A stretch of DNA of 64,000 nucleotides, taken from NCBI GenBank assembly GCA_003167215.1, contig PMTV01000025.1, positions 2,609 through 66,608 on the forward strand, read 5' to 3'. How positions within the stretch are numbered: position 1 is the stretch's first letter; each line of letters opens with the position of its first letter. Shown here in pieces: positions 55,774 to 64,000 of the stretch. A program made the translations under genes and the position numbers. The notes under the pieces were generated by a model. The model was not told the origin of the DNA, did not search any database, and saw nothing but the letters and a program-made list of their open reading frames with translations. Origin of the DNA: Acidobacteriota bacterium (GTDB lineage: Bacteria > Acidobacteriota > Terriglobia > Acidiferrales > UBA7541).

Positions 55774-56856
55774 TCAGTCGTTGAGCGATAAACCTGCCGA
55801 ATCCGTACGGTGAATCACCATCATAGTCTGGTCGTCAGCCTGTCGCGTGCCTGACGAAAAACTGTTCACGTCCTTCAGGCAAGCCGCCAGCAGCTCTTGT
55901 GGCACCCATCCGTGCCGTTCGCCCGCCACGCGCATGATCCGCGCGACACCGTATTCCTCGCCCTTCGTGTTTGCCGCTTCCGAAATTCCATCGGTGTACA
56001 GAATCAGGCTGTCTCCCGGTTCCAGAAGCACCCGCTCGATCGTGTAACGGCTCTTCGCAAACATTCCGAGCGGCACTCCCGTCGAGGCAATCTTCCTCAC
56101 CCCATTCTTCTCCACCACCAGCGCAGGAAAATGTCCGGCGCTGGCGATTTCAAGTTCACCGAAGCCGCCCGCGCGCCCGCAAATCAGCGTCGCGTACTGC
56201 CCCGCAATCGTGCTCTCGCAAAACACGTGATTCGCCCGTTCAAGAAGCCCGTCCAGTTCCAGTCCCAAGCCGGAAAGACTGCGAAACATTGCGTGCAAGT
56301 GCGACATCAGAAGCGCAGCAGCCACTCCTTTGCCCGCCACATCGCCGAAGAGAAACACCAGCTTCCCATCCCCGTTCGATGGCGAAATCAAATCGCAGTA
56401 ATCGCCGCTCACCAGGCCCGCCGGCTTGTATTGGTAGTGGACCTGCCAATCGCTAAATCGCAGATTCGTTTCCGGCAGCAGACCCCGCTGGATTTTCGCC
56501 GCCAATTCCATATCTCGCTCGAGAGCGCGTTGCTCGCCGCTCGAAAGATGATCGAGGCAAAATTGCACCAGCGGATCGGCCAGCAGGCGTTCCTTCTCCA
56601 CCGTATCATTGCAAGTCGGGCAAATGCCGTACGTTCCGTCGTCCATCCTCTGCAGTGCGGAGTTCACCTCCACCAGAATCTCCAGGAACGGCGCTGCCGG
56701 AATCTCCGGCGTTGCCGCCGAAACCGCGGAATTCAGCTCGGTACGTCGCTTTTCAAGTTGCTCGCGCAGGTAAGGATCGGTTACTCCAGGCATGGTGATG
56801 GCCTCCAGTTCAGAGCTTCTGGCAAGTCTCGCCGCGGTGCTATCCGATTCGGGCAT
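55774..56856 (-). CDS. SpoIIE-type PP2C phosphatase with DksA/TraR-like zinc finger
   Basis: 360 residues from the ATG at 56856, chosen because GAGGAG lies six bases upstream. Residues 40-120 have the helical hairpin and MDDGTYGICPTCNDTVEKERLLADPLVQFC finger of DksA/TraR proteins (CxxC plus downstream Cys). The SpoIIE phosphatase part follows with VSGDYCDLISPSNGDGKLVFLFGDVAGKGV (metal Asp), ASAGHFPALVV, LYTDGISEAAN and QADDQTMMVI. It likely dephosphorylates an anti-sigma antagonist or similar protein. The start lies 17 bp inside the 3' end of mrfB, suggesting coupled translation. Confidence 0.85.
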   Translation of the reverse strand: MPESDSTAARLARSSELEAITMPGVTDPYLREQLEKRRTELNSAVSAATPEIPAAPFLEILVEVNSALQRMDDGTYGICPTCNDTVEKERLLADPLVQFCLDHLSSGEQRALERDMELAAKIQRGLLPETNLRFSDWQVHYQYKPAGLVSGDYCDLISPSNGDGKLVFLFGDVAGKGVAAALLMSHLHAMFRSLSGLGLELDGLLERANHVFCESTIAGQYATLICGRAGGFGELEIASAGHFPALVVEKNGVRKIASTGVPLGMFAKSRYTIERVLLEPGDSLILYTDGISEAANTKGEEYGVARIMRVAGERHGWVPQELLAACLKDVNSFSSGTRQADDQTMMVIHRTDSAGLSLND

Positions 56857-58264
56857 GGGAACTCCTCTTTTTGTCTCTTCCATCTGATTCCGCAGCTTGG
56901 GCCGGAGATTCCTCAACTATCGGCTCCAGCGGCAGACGCCCCGCCTTTCGCTCCAGCCTTGCCAGGCGATGCTCGAATCGCGCGCGTATCTGTTGGTAGC
57001 GTGCCCGCGCAATCGTGCCCAAGCGCTTCGCCCGCTGGAGCTCGGTAAGCGCATCGCGCGAAATCGACGCGGCGCGTTGAGGCTCGCGGATGTAGCGCTC
57101 GTAATAAATCGCCAGTTGTTCGTAGGCTTCAAATCCTTCGCGCGAATTCCCCAGCATCCCTTCCCATAAATCGCGCGCCTTCGAATGATCGCCCTCGCGC
57201 TTCGCCAGCCGAGCCAGCGAGTGCCGGGCCACTCTATCTGTTTCCGCAGGCAATTCATCTGCCGCGAGCGACTGTTCGTAGTGTTTGCGCGCCCGCGTCG
57301 CGTCTCCGCGTCGCTCGCATATGCGCGAGAGTCCGAAAAGCTCGAATCCATCTTTGCCCGCCAGATCCGCCTCGGCCAGCAGCGAAACGATGCGGCTCGA
57401 AAGCGCCGCCAGTCCCCGAAGATCCATTTGATTGTGCAGAAAAATCGGGACCAGCGGCTCCGGCGCCCCTCCGCGCAGAAAATCAAAATATATTTCGGGG
57501 ATGAATTCCGACGCCACGTCCGCCCCGCGATTCCACCCCAGCACGTGGCGCTCGAGTTCCTGCAAACGAACCGACCCAATCCGCAATCGCCACAAGTTTC
57601 GCGCTGGATGCAGAAAATCCAGATGCGCGCGCGGTGCAGGCGGCCGCAGCGTTCGCGTCATCCGATAGCGCGTTTCCAGTAGCGGCCAATCGAACGACTT
57701 GCCGTTGAACGTCACCAGCACCCGGCGCTCTGCCATTCGCTCCGCCAGGGTTACCAGCAGCGCATGCTCCTCGCTGTGATCGCGCATGAAAAATTGTTCC
57801 ACTTCCAGGCCGCCGGCGTCCCACCACGCAATCCCCACCATGAACGCGTAGGTTCCGCTCCCGCCCATGATCCCCGTAGTTTCCGTATCCAAAAAAAGCC
57901 ATTGCCGAGGGTCTCCCGCTTCCTCCGCAGCATCCGGCAGCAGAAGCCGCAGCGCCGACGCATCCATTCTTTCGTCAGCCAAGCCGTGGCCCAATGGCGA
58001 GCAATCCGTTTTCACACCGTCCGCCACATCGGAGAACCATTTCCGCAGCGCAAGATGCTCGCCAAATTCATTTCGCAATGGCGCCGCACCCAGAAGTTCC
58101 GCCAGTCGCCCCGCGCCTTCAGGAATGTTGGCTAAAAACCCGCGCGGTTCTCCAGCCGCACTTTCGCCTTTATCGAAATCCTTCGGCAGCGTCGAGTTCG
58201 AAACGCGCGCCGCACCGTTCAGCGGTTTCTGCAACGCCTTCACTCGCCAGAACCGATCTAGCAT
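56840..58264 (-). CDS. mrfB: RNase H-like exonuclease of the MrfB/YprB family
   Basis: 474 residues from the ATG at 58264, 8 bp after mrfA; a GTG at 58276 overlapping the mrfA stop is also possible. The exonuclease domain starts at WLFLDTETTGIMGGSGTYAFMVGIAWW (DxE metal site) with VTFNGKSFDWPLLETRYRM and HLDFLHPARNLWRLR. The C-terminal 200 residues are TPR-like helices. In Bacillus subtilis MrfA and MrfB act together in a mitomycin C repair pathway. Position directly after the helicase gene supports this name; the N-terminal 120 residues are not recognised. Confidence 0.75.
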   Translation of the reverse strand: MLDRFWRVKALQKPLNGAARVSNSTLPKDFDKGESAAGEPRGFLANIPEGAGRLAELLGAAPLRNEFGEHLALRKWFSDVADGVKTDCSPLGHGLADERMDASALRLLLPDAAEEAGDPRQWLFLDTETTGIMGGSGTYAFMVGIAWWDAGGLEVEQFFMRDHSEEHALLVTLAERMAERRVLVTFNGKSFDWPLLETRYRMTRTLRPPAPRAHLDFLHPARNLWRLRIGSVRLQELERHVLGWNRGADVASEFIPEIYFDFLRGGAPEPLVPIFLHNQMDLRGLAALSSRIVSLLAEADLAGKDGFELFGLSRICERRGDATRARKHYEQSLAADELPAETDRVARHSLARLAKREGDHSKARDLWEGMLGNSREGFEAYEQLAIYYERYIREPQRAASISRDALTELQRAKRLGTIARARYQQIRARFEHRLARLERKAGRLPLEPIVEESPAQAAESDGRDKKRSSHARIG

Positions 58265-58272
58265 GGTTTTGC

Positions 58273-60702
58273 TCACGCGCAGAGTTGCTCCAGGATTTTT
58301 AGTGCCGCTTCTTTCGCTCGTTCGCTTTTTTCTCCTACTGGTCCCACGCAGGAAGGGCACCCCTGCTCGCACGGGCAAGCCGCGATTAGCTCGCGCGTCC
58401 GCCGCAACAGCAAATCGTGCACGCGAAAAAGTGGCTCGCTGAATCCAATCCCGCCCGGATACGCATCGTAAAGGTATAAATTCGGCTCGAAGAATTCCTT
58501 CATCTGCGATGGATCGTTCATCGCCGTGGTGAACTCCTGCCAATCCGTTTCGATTCCGGGGCTAGCCGGCCGCTCGCCCACGGCAGTTCCCAGATCGCGC
58601 CGGTCGCACATCAGCAACAGCGTTGCCATGGATTCCAACGCGTACAGCAAGCCGAAAATTCCGCTCTGCCGGTCGGACAGCGCAAAAGGCAACCCAGCCA
58701 GCAGCCCGCGTTCGAGCGTGATCCAGAACGACGTTGTGTGCATTTCGTTTTCCGGCAATTCGAGTTTTCCCGCGCCCACATTCTCGTTGGTAAAAAATTT
58801 GATCTTCTTGAATCCCACCACCTGTGAGCGCACTAGCACGTCGCCATGCGCGCGAGCGGCGGGTCCCGCAATGCGCTCCTCCTCGGCGATCTCCAGCACG
58901 CGCACTTGCGTGTAGCGAATCGCGTCTGTGAAATAATCCACGTTCACGCGCTTCACATACGCCTTGCGCTGCTCGAAATCGAGCCGCTCCACGTGATACT
59001 GCTGTCCCTGGTGAATGTAAATCGCCTTCGGATGCACTGTCGTGAGCGCCGAAGAAAAATCAACTTCGCCAATCACTTCAGGCTCGCCTTCGTTCTCTCC
59101 CGTCACATGAATGATTACAAAATTGTCGGACGTCACCGATCGCAAGCTCACCGTGTCCGCCGGATACGCCTGCTGCACCCAGTGCCAGTTTCCGCCGCTG
59201 CGATGAAGATATCCCGCCTCCGCCAGTCGCTCGCACACTTGCTGCAAGTCAACGCTCCCGATTCGTTCGTCTGGTGAAAGAGGCAGCTCAAACGCCGCGC
59301 ATTTCAGATGGTTGACTAGAATTTCCAGATTGTCCGGCTGAACGTAGGCGTGTTCCGGCGAGCGCCCGAAAAAATAATCCGGGTGCTGCACGATGAATTG
59401 GTCCAGCGGCGCGGACGACGCCACCAGCACCGCGCAGGACGCGCCGCTTCGCCTCCCCGCGCGCCCGGCACGCTGCCATGTGGAAGCGATCGAGCCCGCG
59501 TATCCCGCCATCACCGCTGCGTCGAGTGAGCCAATGTCGATACCCAGTTCCAGTGCATTTGTCGCTACAACTCCGCGCACTCGCCCTTCACGCAGCCCGC
59601 GTTCGATTTCGCGCCGCTCGCCCGGCAAATATCCCCCGCGATATCCGCGCACCGGCTCCGGCTGTCCGGGTTGTGGGCGGTTGGCTTGCTGCAAATATGT
59701 CAGCAGCACCTCGGTATGCAATCGGCTGTTCGCGAAAACAATCGTCTGAAGTTTCCGCGCAAGTAGCTCCTTCGCCACTCGCGTGGTCTCGTTCAGATAG
59801 CTTCGCCGAATCCCCAGGTTGCGGTTCACCATCGGCGGGTTGTAAAAAACAAAAAGCTTCTCCGCCGACGGCGCTCCATTCTCTTCCACCACTTCCACTT
59901 CGCGCTCGATGAGCTGCGCCGCAAGCTCGCCGGGATTCGCAATCGTCGCCGAGCAGCAAATAAATCGCGGCTTCGACCCGTAAAACTCCGCAATCCGCGC
60001 AAGCCGCCGCAACACATTTGCCAAATGGCTCCCAAACACGCCGCGATACGTGTGCAGCTCGTCCAGCACCACGTACTTCAAATTCTCAAACACGCGCGTC
60101 CACTTCGTGTGGTGCGGCAGGATTCCGGTGTGCAGCATGTCCGGATTCGTCAAAATCACGTGCCCGCGCTCGCGCACCGCCTTCCGCGCGTCGCTCGGCG
60201 TATCCCCGTCATACGTAAACACGCCAAAACAGTCGTCCAGCCGCGTCGCCAGATCGTGCAATTCGGAAAGCTGGTCTTGCGCTAGCGCCTTGGTGGGGAA
60301 CAGGTAAAGCGCGCGAGTATCCGCGTCTTCGAGAATCGCGTTCAACACCGGTAGGTTGTAACAAAGTGTCTTCCCCGAGGCAGTTGGCGTCACCACCACA
60401 AAGTTTTTGCCGCTTCGTGCCAGCTCCGCCGCCGCACCCTGATGCGAGAAAAGTTGCTCGATCCCCTTGCCGCGGTAGGCCGTAGCCAACTCCGGCCGCA
60501 CCCAGCTAGGCATCGGAACGAACCGCGCCTCACGCACCGGAATGTGCCTTACCGCGGTAAGCACTTCGTCCGTCCTATATCGCCCCGCCAGAGCGCTCAG
60601 AGCATCCTGCACCGTATCAATCGTCGTGCGAGGATTGAGTGCCGGGACTGTCCCAGTCGCTCGCTCTAGCGCAAGACCATGCCCCGATCCTGATGCGGTC
60701 AT
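58273..60702 (-). CDS. mrfA: DEAD/DEAH helicase of the MrfA/YprA family
   Basis: 809 residues from the ATG at 60702, which has GGAGGA six bases upstream; the frame is open to 60795. Helicase motifs: VVTPTASGKTLCYNLP (Walker A), VVLDELHTYRG (motif II), CCSATIANPGE (motif III) and TWQRAGRAGRRSG (motif VI). The C-terminal zinc-binding region has four Cys in ACPCEQGCPSCVGPVGE, as in the MZB (DUF1998) domain of MrfA. It would unwind damaged DNA and recruit the MrfB nuclease encoded next. Confidence 0.82.
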   Translation of the reverse strand: MTASGSGHGLALERATGTVPALNPRTTIDTVQDALSALAGRYRTDEVLTAVRHIPVREARFVPMPSWVRPELATAYRGKGIEQLFSHQGAAAELARSGKNFVVVTPTASGKTLCYNLPVLNAILEDADTRALYLFPTKALAQDQLSELHDLATRLDDCFGVFTYDGDTPSDARKAVRERGHVILTNPDMLHTGILPHHTKWTRVFENLKYVVLDELHTYRGVFGSHLANVLRRLARIAEFYGSKPRFICCSATIANPGELAAQLIEREVEVVEENGAPSAEKLFVFYNPPMVNRNLGIRRSYLNETTRVAKELLARKLQTIVFANSRLHTEVLLTYLQQANRPQPGQPEPVRGYRGGYLPGERREIERGLREGRVRGVVATNALELGIDIGSLDAAVMAGYAGSIASTWQRAGRAGRRSGASCAVLVASSAPLDQFIVQHPDYFFGRSPEHAYVQPDNLEILVNHLKCAAFELPLSPDERIGSVDLQQVCERLAEAGYLHRSGGNWHWVQQAYPADTVSLRSVTSDNFVIIHVTGENEGEPEVIGEVDFSSALTTVHPKAIYIHQGQQYHVERLDFEQRKAYVKRVNVDYFTDAIRYTQVRVLEIAEEERIAGPAARAHGDVLVRSQVVGFKKIKFFTNENVGAGKLELPENEMHTTSFWITLERGLLAGLPFALSDRQSGIFGLLYALESMATLLLMCDRRDLGTAVGERPASPGIETDWQEFTTAMNDPSQMKEFFEPNLYLYDAYPGGIGFSEPLFRVHDLLLRRTRELIAACPCEQGCPSCVGPVGEKSERAKEAALKILEQLCA

Positions 60703-60855
60703 ATCTTTCCTCCCCACGCTCATCGTCTGCGGTGCGCAGGCTTCCGCCCACTCTGGCCTATTCGCTTTTTGTTCGCTTACCCTAACATAGGTCAAGCGGG
60801 TAGCACAACACCGCTATTCGGTAAGTTTTCAAGGCATCTTAACTTGCGGTCCACT

Positions 60856-61200
60856 CTAATTATGCGACCGATAAAGAATCACGCGAACTTTCTCTAACGT
60901 CACCAGCCCGCCGCTAATCATTTCATCGAGCTGCGGCAGCATTTTCTCGATGCGTTCCGCTAATTCCACCACTTCGATCACGATGGGCAAATCCTGCGAA
61001 AGCCTCATGATTTTTTCGGTATGGTACACGCTGGAAGAACCGAAACCGCCCACACCGCGCAGCACCGTAACTCCGCTGAATTTTTCTCTCCGCAGTAATT
61101 CCACGATCGCATCGTACAGCGGCTTTCCATGCCAGCGGTCGGACTCGCCGATATGAATGCGCATCAGCGTTCTCTCACCTTCGAATCGTTCGTGCTCCAT
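60856..61200 (-). CDS. DUF190 protein
   Basis: 114 residues from the ATG at 61200, preceded by AGGAGG; an in-frame extension to 61299 overlaps crcB and lacks support. MRIHIGESDRWHGKPLYDAIVELLRREKFSGVTVLRGVGGFG is the DUF190 core, a small ferredoxin-like, PII-like fold. DUF190 genes are often next to crcB. It starts 8 bp after the crcB stop and is therefore under the same fluoride riboswitch; function unknown. Confidence 0.88.
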   Translation of the reverse strand: MEHERFEGERTLMRIHIGESDRWHGKPLYDAIVELLRREKFSGVTVLRGVGGFGSSSVYHTEKIMRLSQDLPIVIEVVELAERIEKMLPQLDEMISGGLVTLEKVRVILYRSHN

Positions 61201-61208
61201 CGCGCCTC

Positions 61209-61580
61209 CTAGATCCGGTCCGCCAATCGCATTCCGGCCAATATTGCCAGTATTCCGCCCACTACGCTCGCCATCAGATAAGTCCCTGCGCGCGCCCATT
61301 CTCCGTCTTGAATCAGTCGAACCGCCTCAAACGTGAAAGTCGAAAATGTGGTGAACGCGCCAAGAAACCCCACAGTAATCCCGATGCGCCATTCGGGTGG
61401 GATGGAGAGATGCGTCAGCGCGTATTCCGCCACGCCGCCGAGTAGAAAGCATCCGAGTATGTTGACGACGAGGGTCCCTGCGGGGAAACTCGAGCCCGTG
61501 CGCTCTTGCACCAGCCCCTGCAATCCGTAGCGCGCCAGAGTGCCTAAAGCCCCGAAAACGATCAGCAATGATATGCGCAA
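61209..61580 (-). CDS. crcB: Fluoride channel CrcB/Fluc
   Basis: 123 residues starting with TTG at 61580; AAGGGGG lies just upstream. Four TM helices. RYGLQGLVQ, FPAGTLVVNILGCFLLGG and TVGFLGAFTTFSTFTFE are the family signatures; the phenylalanine-rich motif FTTFSTFTFE lines the fluoride pore. It exports fluoride as a dimer. The leader contains a fluoride riboswitch and a terminator, which fits induction by fluoride. Confidence 0.95.
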   Translation of the reverse strand: MRISLLIVFGALGTLARYGLQGLVQERTGSSFPAGTLVVNILGCFLLGGVAEYALTHLSIPPEWRIGITVGFLGAFTTFSTFTFEAVRLIQDGEWARAGTYLMASVVGGILAILAGMRLADRI

Positions 61581-61615
61581 AGTATCCCCCTTCTCTGCGC
61601 GCCGCTCCGTCCAAC

Positions 61616-61650
61616 AAAAAAACTCCTGGCGCCGGGCGGCGGCCAGGAGT
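61616..61650 (-). terminator. Intrinsic terminator of the crcB riboswitch
   Basis: On the minus strand a stem ACTCCTGGC...GCCAGGAGT (61622-61650) is followed by a run of seven T. The left arm ACTCCT is shared with the 3' end of the fluoride aptamer, so aptamer and terminator exclude each other, the usual on-switch design. Confidence 0.85.
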
Positions 61651-61695
61651 CATCAGTCCGTATGGCAGACGGTTTAGGCGAACTCCATCGCCTTT
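61645..61695 (-). promoter_or_regulatory. Fluoride riboswitch (crcB motif) aptamer
   Basis: Read on the minus strand: GGCGATGGAGTTCGCC, AAACCGT...ACGG and CTGATGACTCCT in order. GGCGATGG and GTTCGCC form the first stem, CCGT/ACGG the second, and CTGATGACTCCT is the conserved 3' strand. It sits 65 bp upstream of crcB, the classic fluoride-channel target. Fluoride binding should free transcription from the following terminator. Confidence 0.92.
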
Positions 61696-61807
61696 CGATC
61701 TTCAGCTGTATTCTACCATCGTCGCCGCATCGAATTTCAAGCTTCCTTTTTTGTTTCCTTCCCAATGTCTCTTGACACACAGGGCCGACTGCCGATATAG
61801 AAGATGC

Positions 61808-62293
61808 ATGGCTCACTCTTACTTAATTTTCGATTTCGGCAAAGACGAAGAAACCGCTCAGCACGCTCGCCACAAAGTGGAAAGTTGGAAACAAGGCTTT
61901 CGTCTCGGCAATAAACTCACCATTAAATTTGAACGCGAGGAACCCGAAGAAGAGAACGCCGCCGCGGAAGAAAACGCCGAAGCTTCCGCTAAGCCTTCCG
62001 CGGAAAAGCATACCGCCGCCTCGAAACATGCTGGCGGAGAAGGGAAGCGCGGCGGAAAGAAAAAATCATCCGCAAAACGCGCGAAGGCTGCCGAAGGCGT
62101 CGAAGACGAAGCCAACGCAAAAGTCCGCGTGATCGTTCGGCTCGATTTCTCCGACCACGAAAAGCTTTCTCTTCAGCGCTGGCTCGATCGTATTCCCACC
62201 GAGGAGCCGTTCAAGTCCGTGGAAGCCACAATCATTCGCCAGGGCGACCCCGAATTCAGTAAGACCAATGAACTGTTTGAAACGCTTGGGTAG
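61808..62293 (+). CDS. Hypothetical protein with charged central linker
   Basis: 161 residues from the ATG at 61808; the open frame before it runs through the riboswitch and is not coding. N-terminal 45 residues (YLIFDFGKDEETAQHARHKVESWKQGFRLG) and C-terminal 60 residues (VRVIVRLDFSDHEKLSLQRWLDRIP) look folded. The middle is a low-complexity stretch of Glu, Ala and Lys. No family recognised; probably cytoplasmic. Confidence 0.65.
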   Translation: MAHSYLIFDFGKDEETAQHARHKVESWKQGFRLGNKLTIKFEREEPEEENAAAEENAEASAKPSAEKHTAASKHAGGEGKRGGKKKSSAKRAKAAEGVEDEANAKVRVIVRLDFSDHEKLSLQRWLDRIPTEEPFKSVEATIIRQGDPEFSKTNELFETLG

Positions 62294-62725
62294 TCGCCAC
62301 ATCGCTGCTCCGTCCCGGTGGCTCAAGCGCCGCCGTCAAAACACAGCCTAGGACGGCGTGGTATTGGCCTGCTCGCGTGGGCCTGTTGAAAACCACTGAA
62401 AAACATGCATATCCGCAAAATCTCGAGATCAATATTCAAAAATACAGCAAATCTGGTATGTGACACGCCAATCGGGCTCCGGACGCTCTTTTCCATGCCA
62501 TTTCAGGCTCCAACTCCTTTGTTCGCCGCAAGTTCGCTAGGGTCACCACCTCGAGTCACCATAGCTCGCCGCATTTGGAGCGTAGGGTGTTCCTAAGTGT
62601 CTTCTTATCTTTCTTTTACGCGACTTGGAAACGGTTTCGTAATCACACTTGAGCTTTTGCCCCTCCTGCGGTACTATATCCCTGCAGTTCGTGCAACCTG
62701 CGTTTAGTTCTCGCATCAAACTACT
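62294..62725. other. Spacer without recognised features
   Basis: About 430 bp, lower in GC than its surroundings near 62390-62470. No credible ORF, RNA gene or repeat was seen. Confidence 0.5.
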
Positions 62726-62995
62726 ATGACCGAAAAAGTTAAAGGCCGGGGACGTTTAGTTCCCGCACAAGCAACAGGTGTGGAATATAAGGTGGAGTTC
62801 GGAATCGACGTGGCACCCGAGACGTCGCAATACGGCCGGGGTCTTAAACCGACTCGTTGGGCCAAGTGCTCCGTTCGCTCGGCCCATGCCCAGGTATTTC
62901 CGGATGGGACGTATTTCCTGCATGCCGACGACGGTCGAGTGCACCAGCTGAAGGCCATCGGCGGCAAGTGGCATTGTCTCGCCTTGGCTGCTTAA
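62726..62995 (+). CDS. Small hypothetical protein
   Basis: 89 residues starting MTEKVKGRGRLVPAQATGVEYKVEFGIDV. Beta-rich with CSVRSAHAQVFPDGTYFLHADDGRVHQLKAIGGKW in the second half, which suggests a small barrel. No family recognised and no strong ribosome binding site, but codon use and composition resemble real genes. Confidence 0.5.
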   Translation: MTEKVKGRGRLVPAQATGVEYKVEFGIDVAPETSQYGRGLKPTRWAKCSVRSAHAQVFPDGTYFLHADDGRVHQLKAIGGKWHCLALAA

Positions 62996-63091
62996 ACTCT
63001 CTCCCGCGACGGCTGCGAAAGATTTCTCCTTCGTCCGTCGCGCAGCAGTATCCCCGGCTGTCCCTCAGTTCGAAACTACTGCGTTGAGAAA

Positions 63092-64000
63092 TTAGCTCCT
63101 GGGGAATGCTGCGGCTTGGCCGTCTTCCGCGTTCTCGTTGGACGAAAGGGGCATGCCGACTTCGATCGCCGTCCCACTTTCGTCTGAGAGGATCTCAAAC
63201 TGTCCGTTCTGCTCTGCCACGCGTTCGCGCATCCCCGCCAGTCCTACACCGACATGCGTCCCATCGTGGAGAAAACGCTCGAGCGTCTCGCGCGGAATTC
63301 CCTGGCCGTAATCCCGTACGCGAAGCACCGCGCGATCCTTCAGCAAGTGCAGCGAAACTGCGGCGCGGGAGCTTTTGGCGTGCCGGTGAATATTGGTTAA
63401 GGACTCTTGTAAAACGCGAAACAAAGCGAGTTCCATCGCGCGCGGCATTCGGCTGTCGCTATCCGGTATGTCCGCTGAAACCTCAATTCCGCTGCGTTTT
63501 GAGAATCCTTCCAAATACCAGCGCGCCGCGGAAGCGATTCCTATGTCGTCCAGCAGCGGCGGGTGCAGCAGGTAGGAGATCGTGCGAGCTTCCGCCAAAG
63601 ATTCGTCAATTAATTTAAGGCAATCGGCCACCACAATGTCATTCGGGTTCGAATCCGCTAAATTGGACAACGCCAGCTTGGCGGCCACCAGATTCTGCCC
63701 TAATCCGTCGTGAAGCTCCCGTGAAAGCCGTCTGCGTTCCTCGTCCTGAAGCCTCAATACGCGGGCGCTCAGCCGGTGTGCGCTGGCCTCTGCTTTTTCC
63801 CGTGCGCCAAGCTCTTCAAGGAGCAAACGATAATGGATCCACAAGAAGGCCACTGCCACCACGAACGCCGCGCCTACGATAAACAGAAAAATCACAAAAA
63901 GCGTTCTTGACCGGCGCGAGCGCCGCTGGAAGAGCATGCCTTCTTCCCGTTCCATTTGCTGCATTACATTGTCGATTTCCTGGGCGATGACTACGTTATC
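63092..64000 (-). CDS. Sensor histidine kinase (HisKA_3 type), 5' truncated
   Basis: The frame is open to the window edge, upstream of an ATG at 63964, so the sensor part is cut off. Visible: a basic juxtamembrane segment, one TM helix (LFVIFLFIVGAAFVVAVAFLW), then LQDEERRRLSRELHDGLGQNLVAAKL with the phospho-acceptor His, and a GHKL ATPase end (VLRVRDYGQGIPRE, HVGVGLAGMRERV). This is the NarX/DegS-like class that pairs with LuxR-type regulators. The residues before the TM (MQQMEREEGMLFQRR) resemble the end of a CHASE3 sensor. Confidence 0.9.
   Translation of the reverse strand, partial: DNVVIAQEIDNVMQQMEREEGMLFQRRSRRSRTLFVIFLFIVGAAFVVAVAFLWIHYRLLLEELGAREKAEASAHRLSARVLRLQDEERRRLSRELHDGLGQNLVAAKLALSNLADSNPNDIVVADCLKLIDESLAEARTISYLLHPPLLDDIGIASAARWYLEGFSKRSGIEVSADIPDSDSRMPRAMELALFRVLQESLTNIHRHAKSSRAAVSLHLLKDRAVLRVRDYGQGIPRETLERFLHDGTHVGVGLAGMRERVAEQNGQFEILSDESGTAIEVGMPLSSNENAEDGQAAAFPRS

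Noticed and set aside
55897-57048. 383-codon open frame on the plus strand
   Set aside because: Antisense to the SpoIIE phosphatase gene and part of mrfB; composition typical of a shadow frame.
60703-60795. Longer mrfA start at the TTG of 60795 or the ATG of 60723
   Set aside because: Neither has a ribosome binding site, while the ATG at 60702 has GGAGGA at proper distance.
61568-61807. N-terminal extension of the plus-strand gene starting at 61808
   Set aside because: The open frame runs through the antisense of the fluoride riboswitch and terminator and has no coding character.

Overview
The window reads as a chromosomal stretch of a GC-rich, aerobic, heterotrophic bacterium, most likely an Acidobacteriota member or metagenome bin. 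This is an inference from gene content: IPT/TIG and putative-Ig surface proteins, a FecR plus CHASE2-cyclase pair, a GldA/GldF/GldG-like ABC operon with a DUF4340 protein, a cytochrome c oxidase cluster with two subunit III genes, and intergenic repeats of the CCTGAGGAACGAAGG and GGCTTTAGCC types. No phage, IS element or CRISPR array is visible. Both window edges cut genes: a secreted beta-propeller protein on the left and a sensor histidine kinase on the right.

Layout. 1-4.8 kb: secreted and hypothetical proteins with repeat-rich spacers. 4.8-7.7 kb: three-gene proton-translocating transhydrogenase (pntA, pntAB, pntB). 8.0-16.0 kb: a complete tryptophan catabolic cluster through kynurenine and 3-hydroxyanthranilate to the 2-aminomuconate level, including one uninterrupted ORF that fuses ACMS decarboxylase to tryptophan 2,3-dioxygenase. 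16.1-20 kb: ArsR regulator, NIPSNAP protein, glycine-zipper protein, 3-oxoadipyl-CoA thiolase behind a perfect 18-bp palindrome, MsrB. 20-28 kb: a large lipoprotein, then the Gld-like ABC operon. 28-33 kb: small ORFs, tRNA-Gly(GCC), and a bufferin-like RiPP operon (Cys/Lys/Gly-rich precursor, DUF692/MNIO enzyme, DUF2063 partner, DoxX, HExxH protease).

33-36.3 kb: CHASE2 nucleotide cyclase with a FecR protein. 36.4-42.9 kb: nucleotide-metabolism genes, thymidine kinase, then gapA-pgk-tpiA-secG, followed by tRNA-Leu(GAG). 43-46.4 kb: O-methyltransferase and two PilZ proteins. 46.6-51 kb: cox operon (II, I, III, III, IV). 51-56 kb: aminotransferase, HD-GYP response regulator, secreted metalloprotease. 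55.8-60.7 kb: an mrfA-mrfB DNA-repair pair with a tightly overlapping SpoIIE-type phosphatase. 60.9-61.7 kb: fluoride riboswitch with its terminator, controlling crcB and a DUF190 gene. 61.8-64 kb: hypotheticals and the truncated histidine kinase.

The most notable items are the ACMSD-TDO fusion within a nearly self-sufficient tryptophan degradation cluster, the MNIO RiPP operon with a duplicated six-cysteine core, and the fluoride riboswitch. Functions come from motif recognition by eye; no database search was run.
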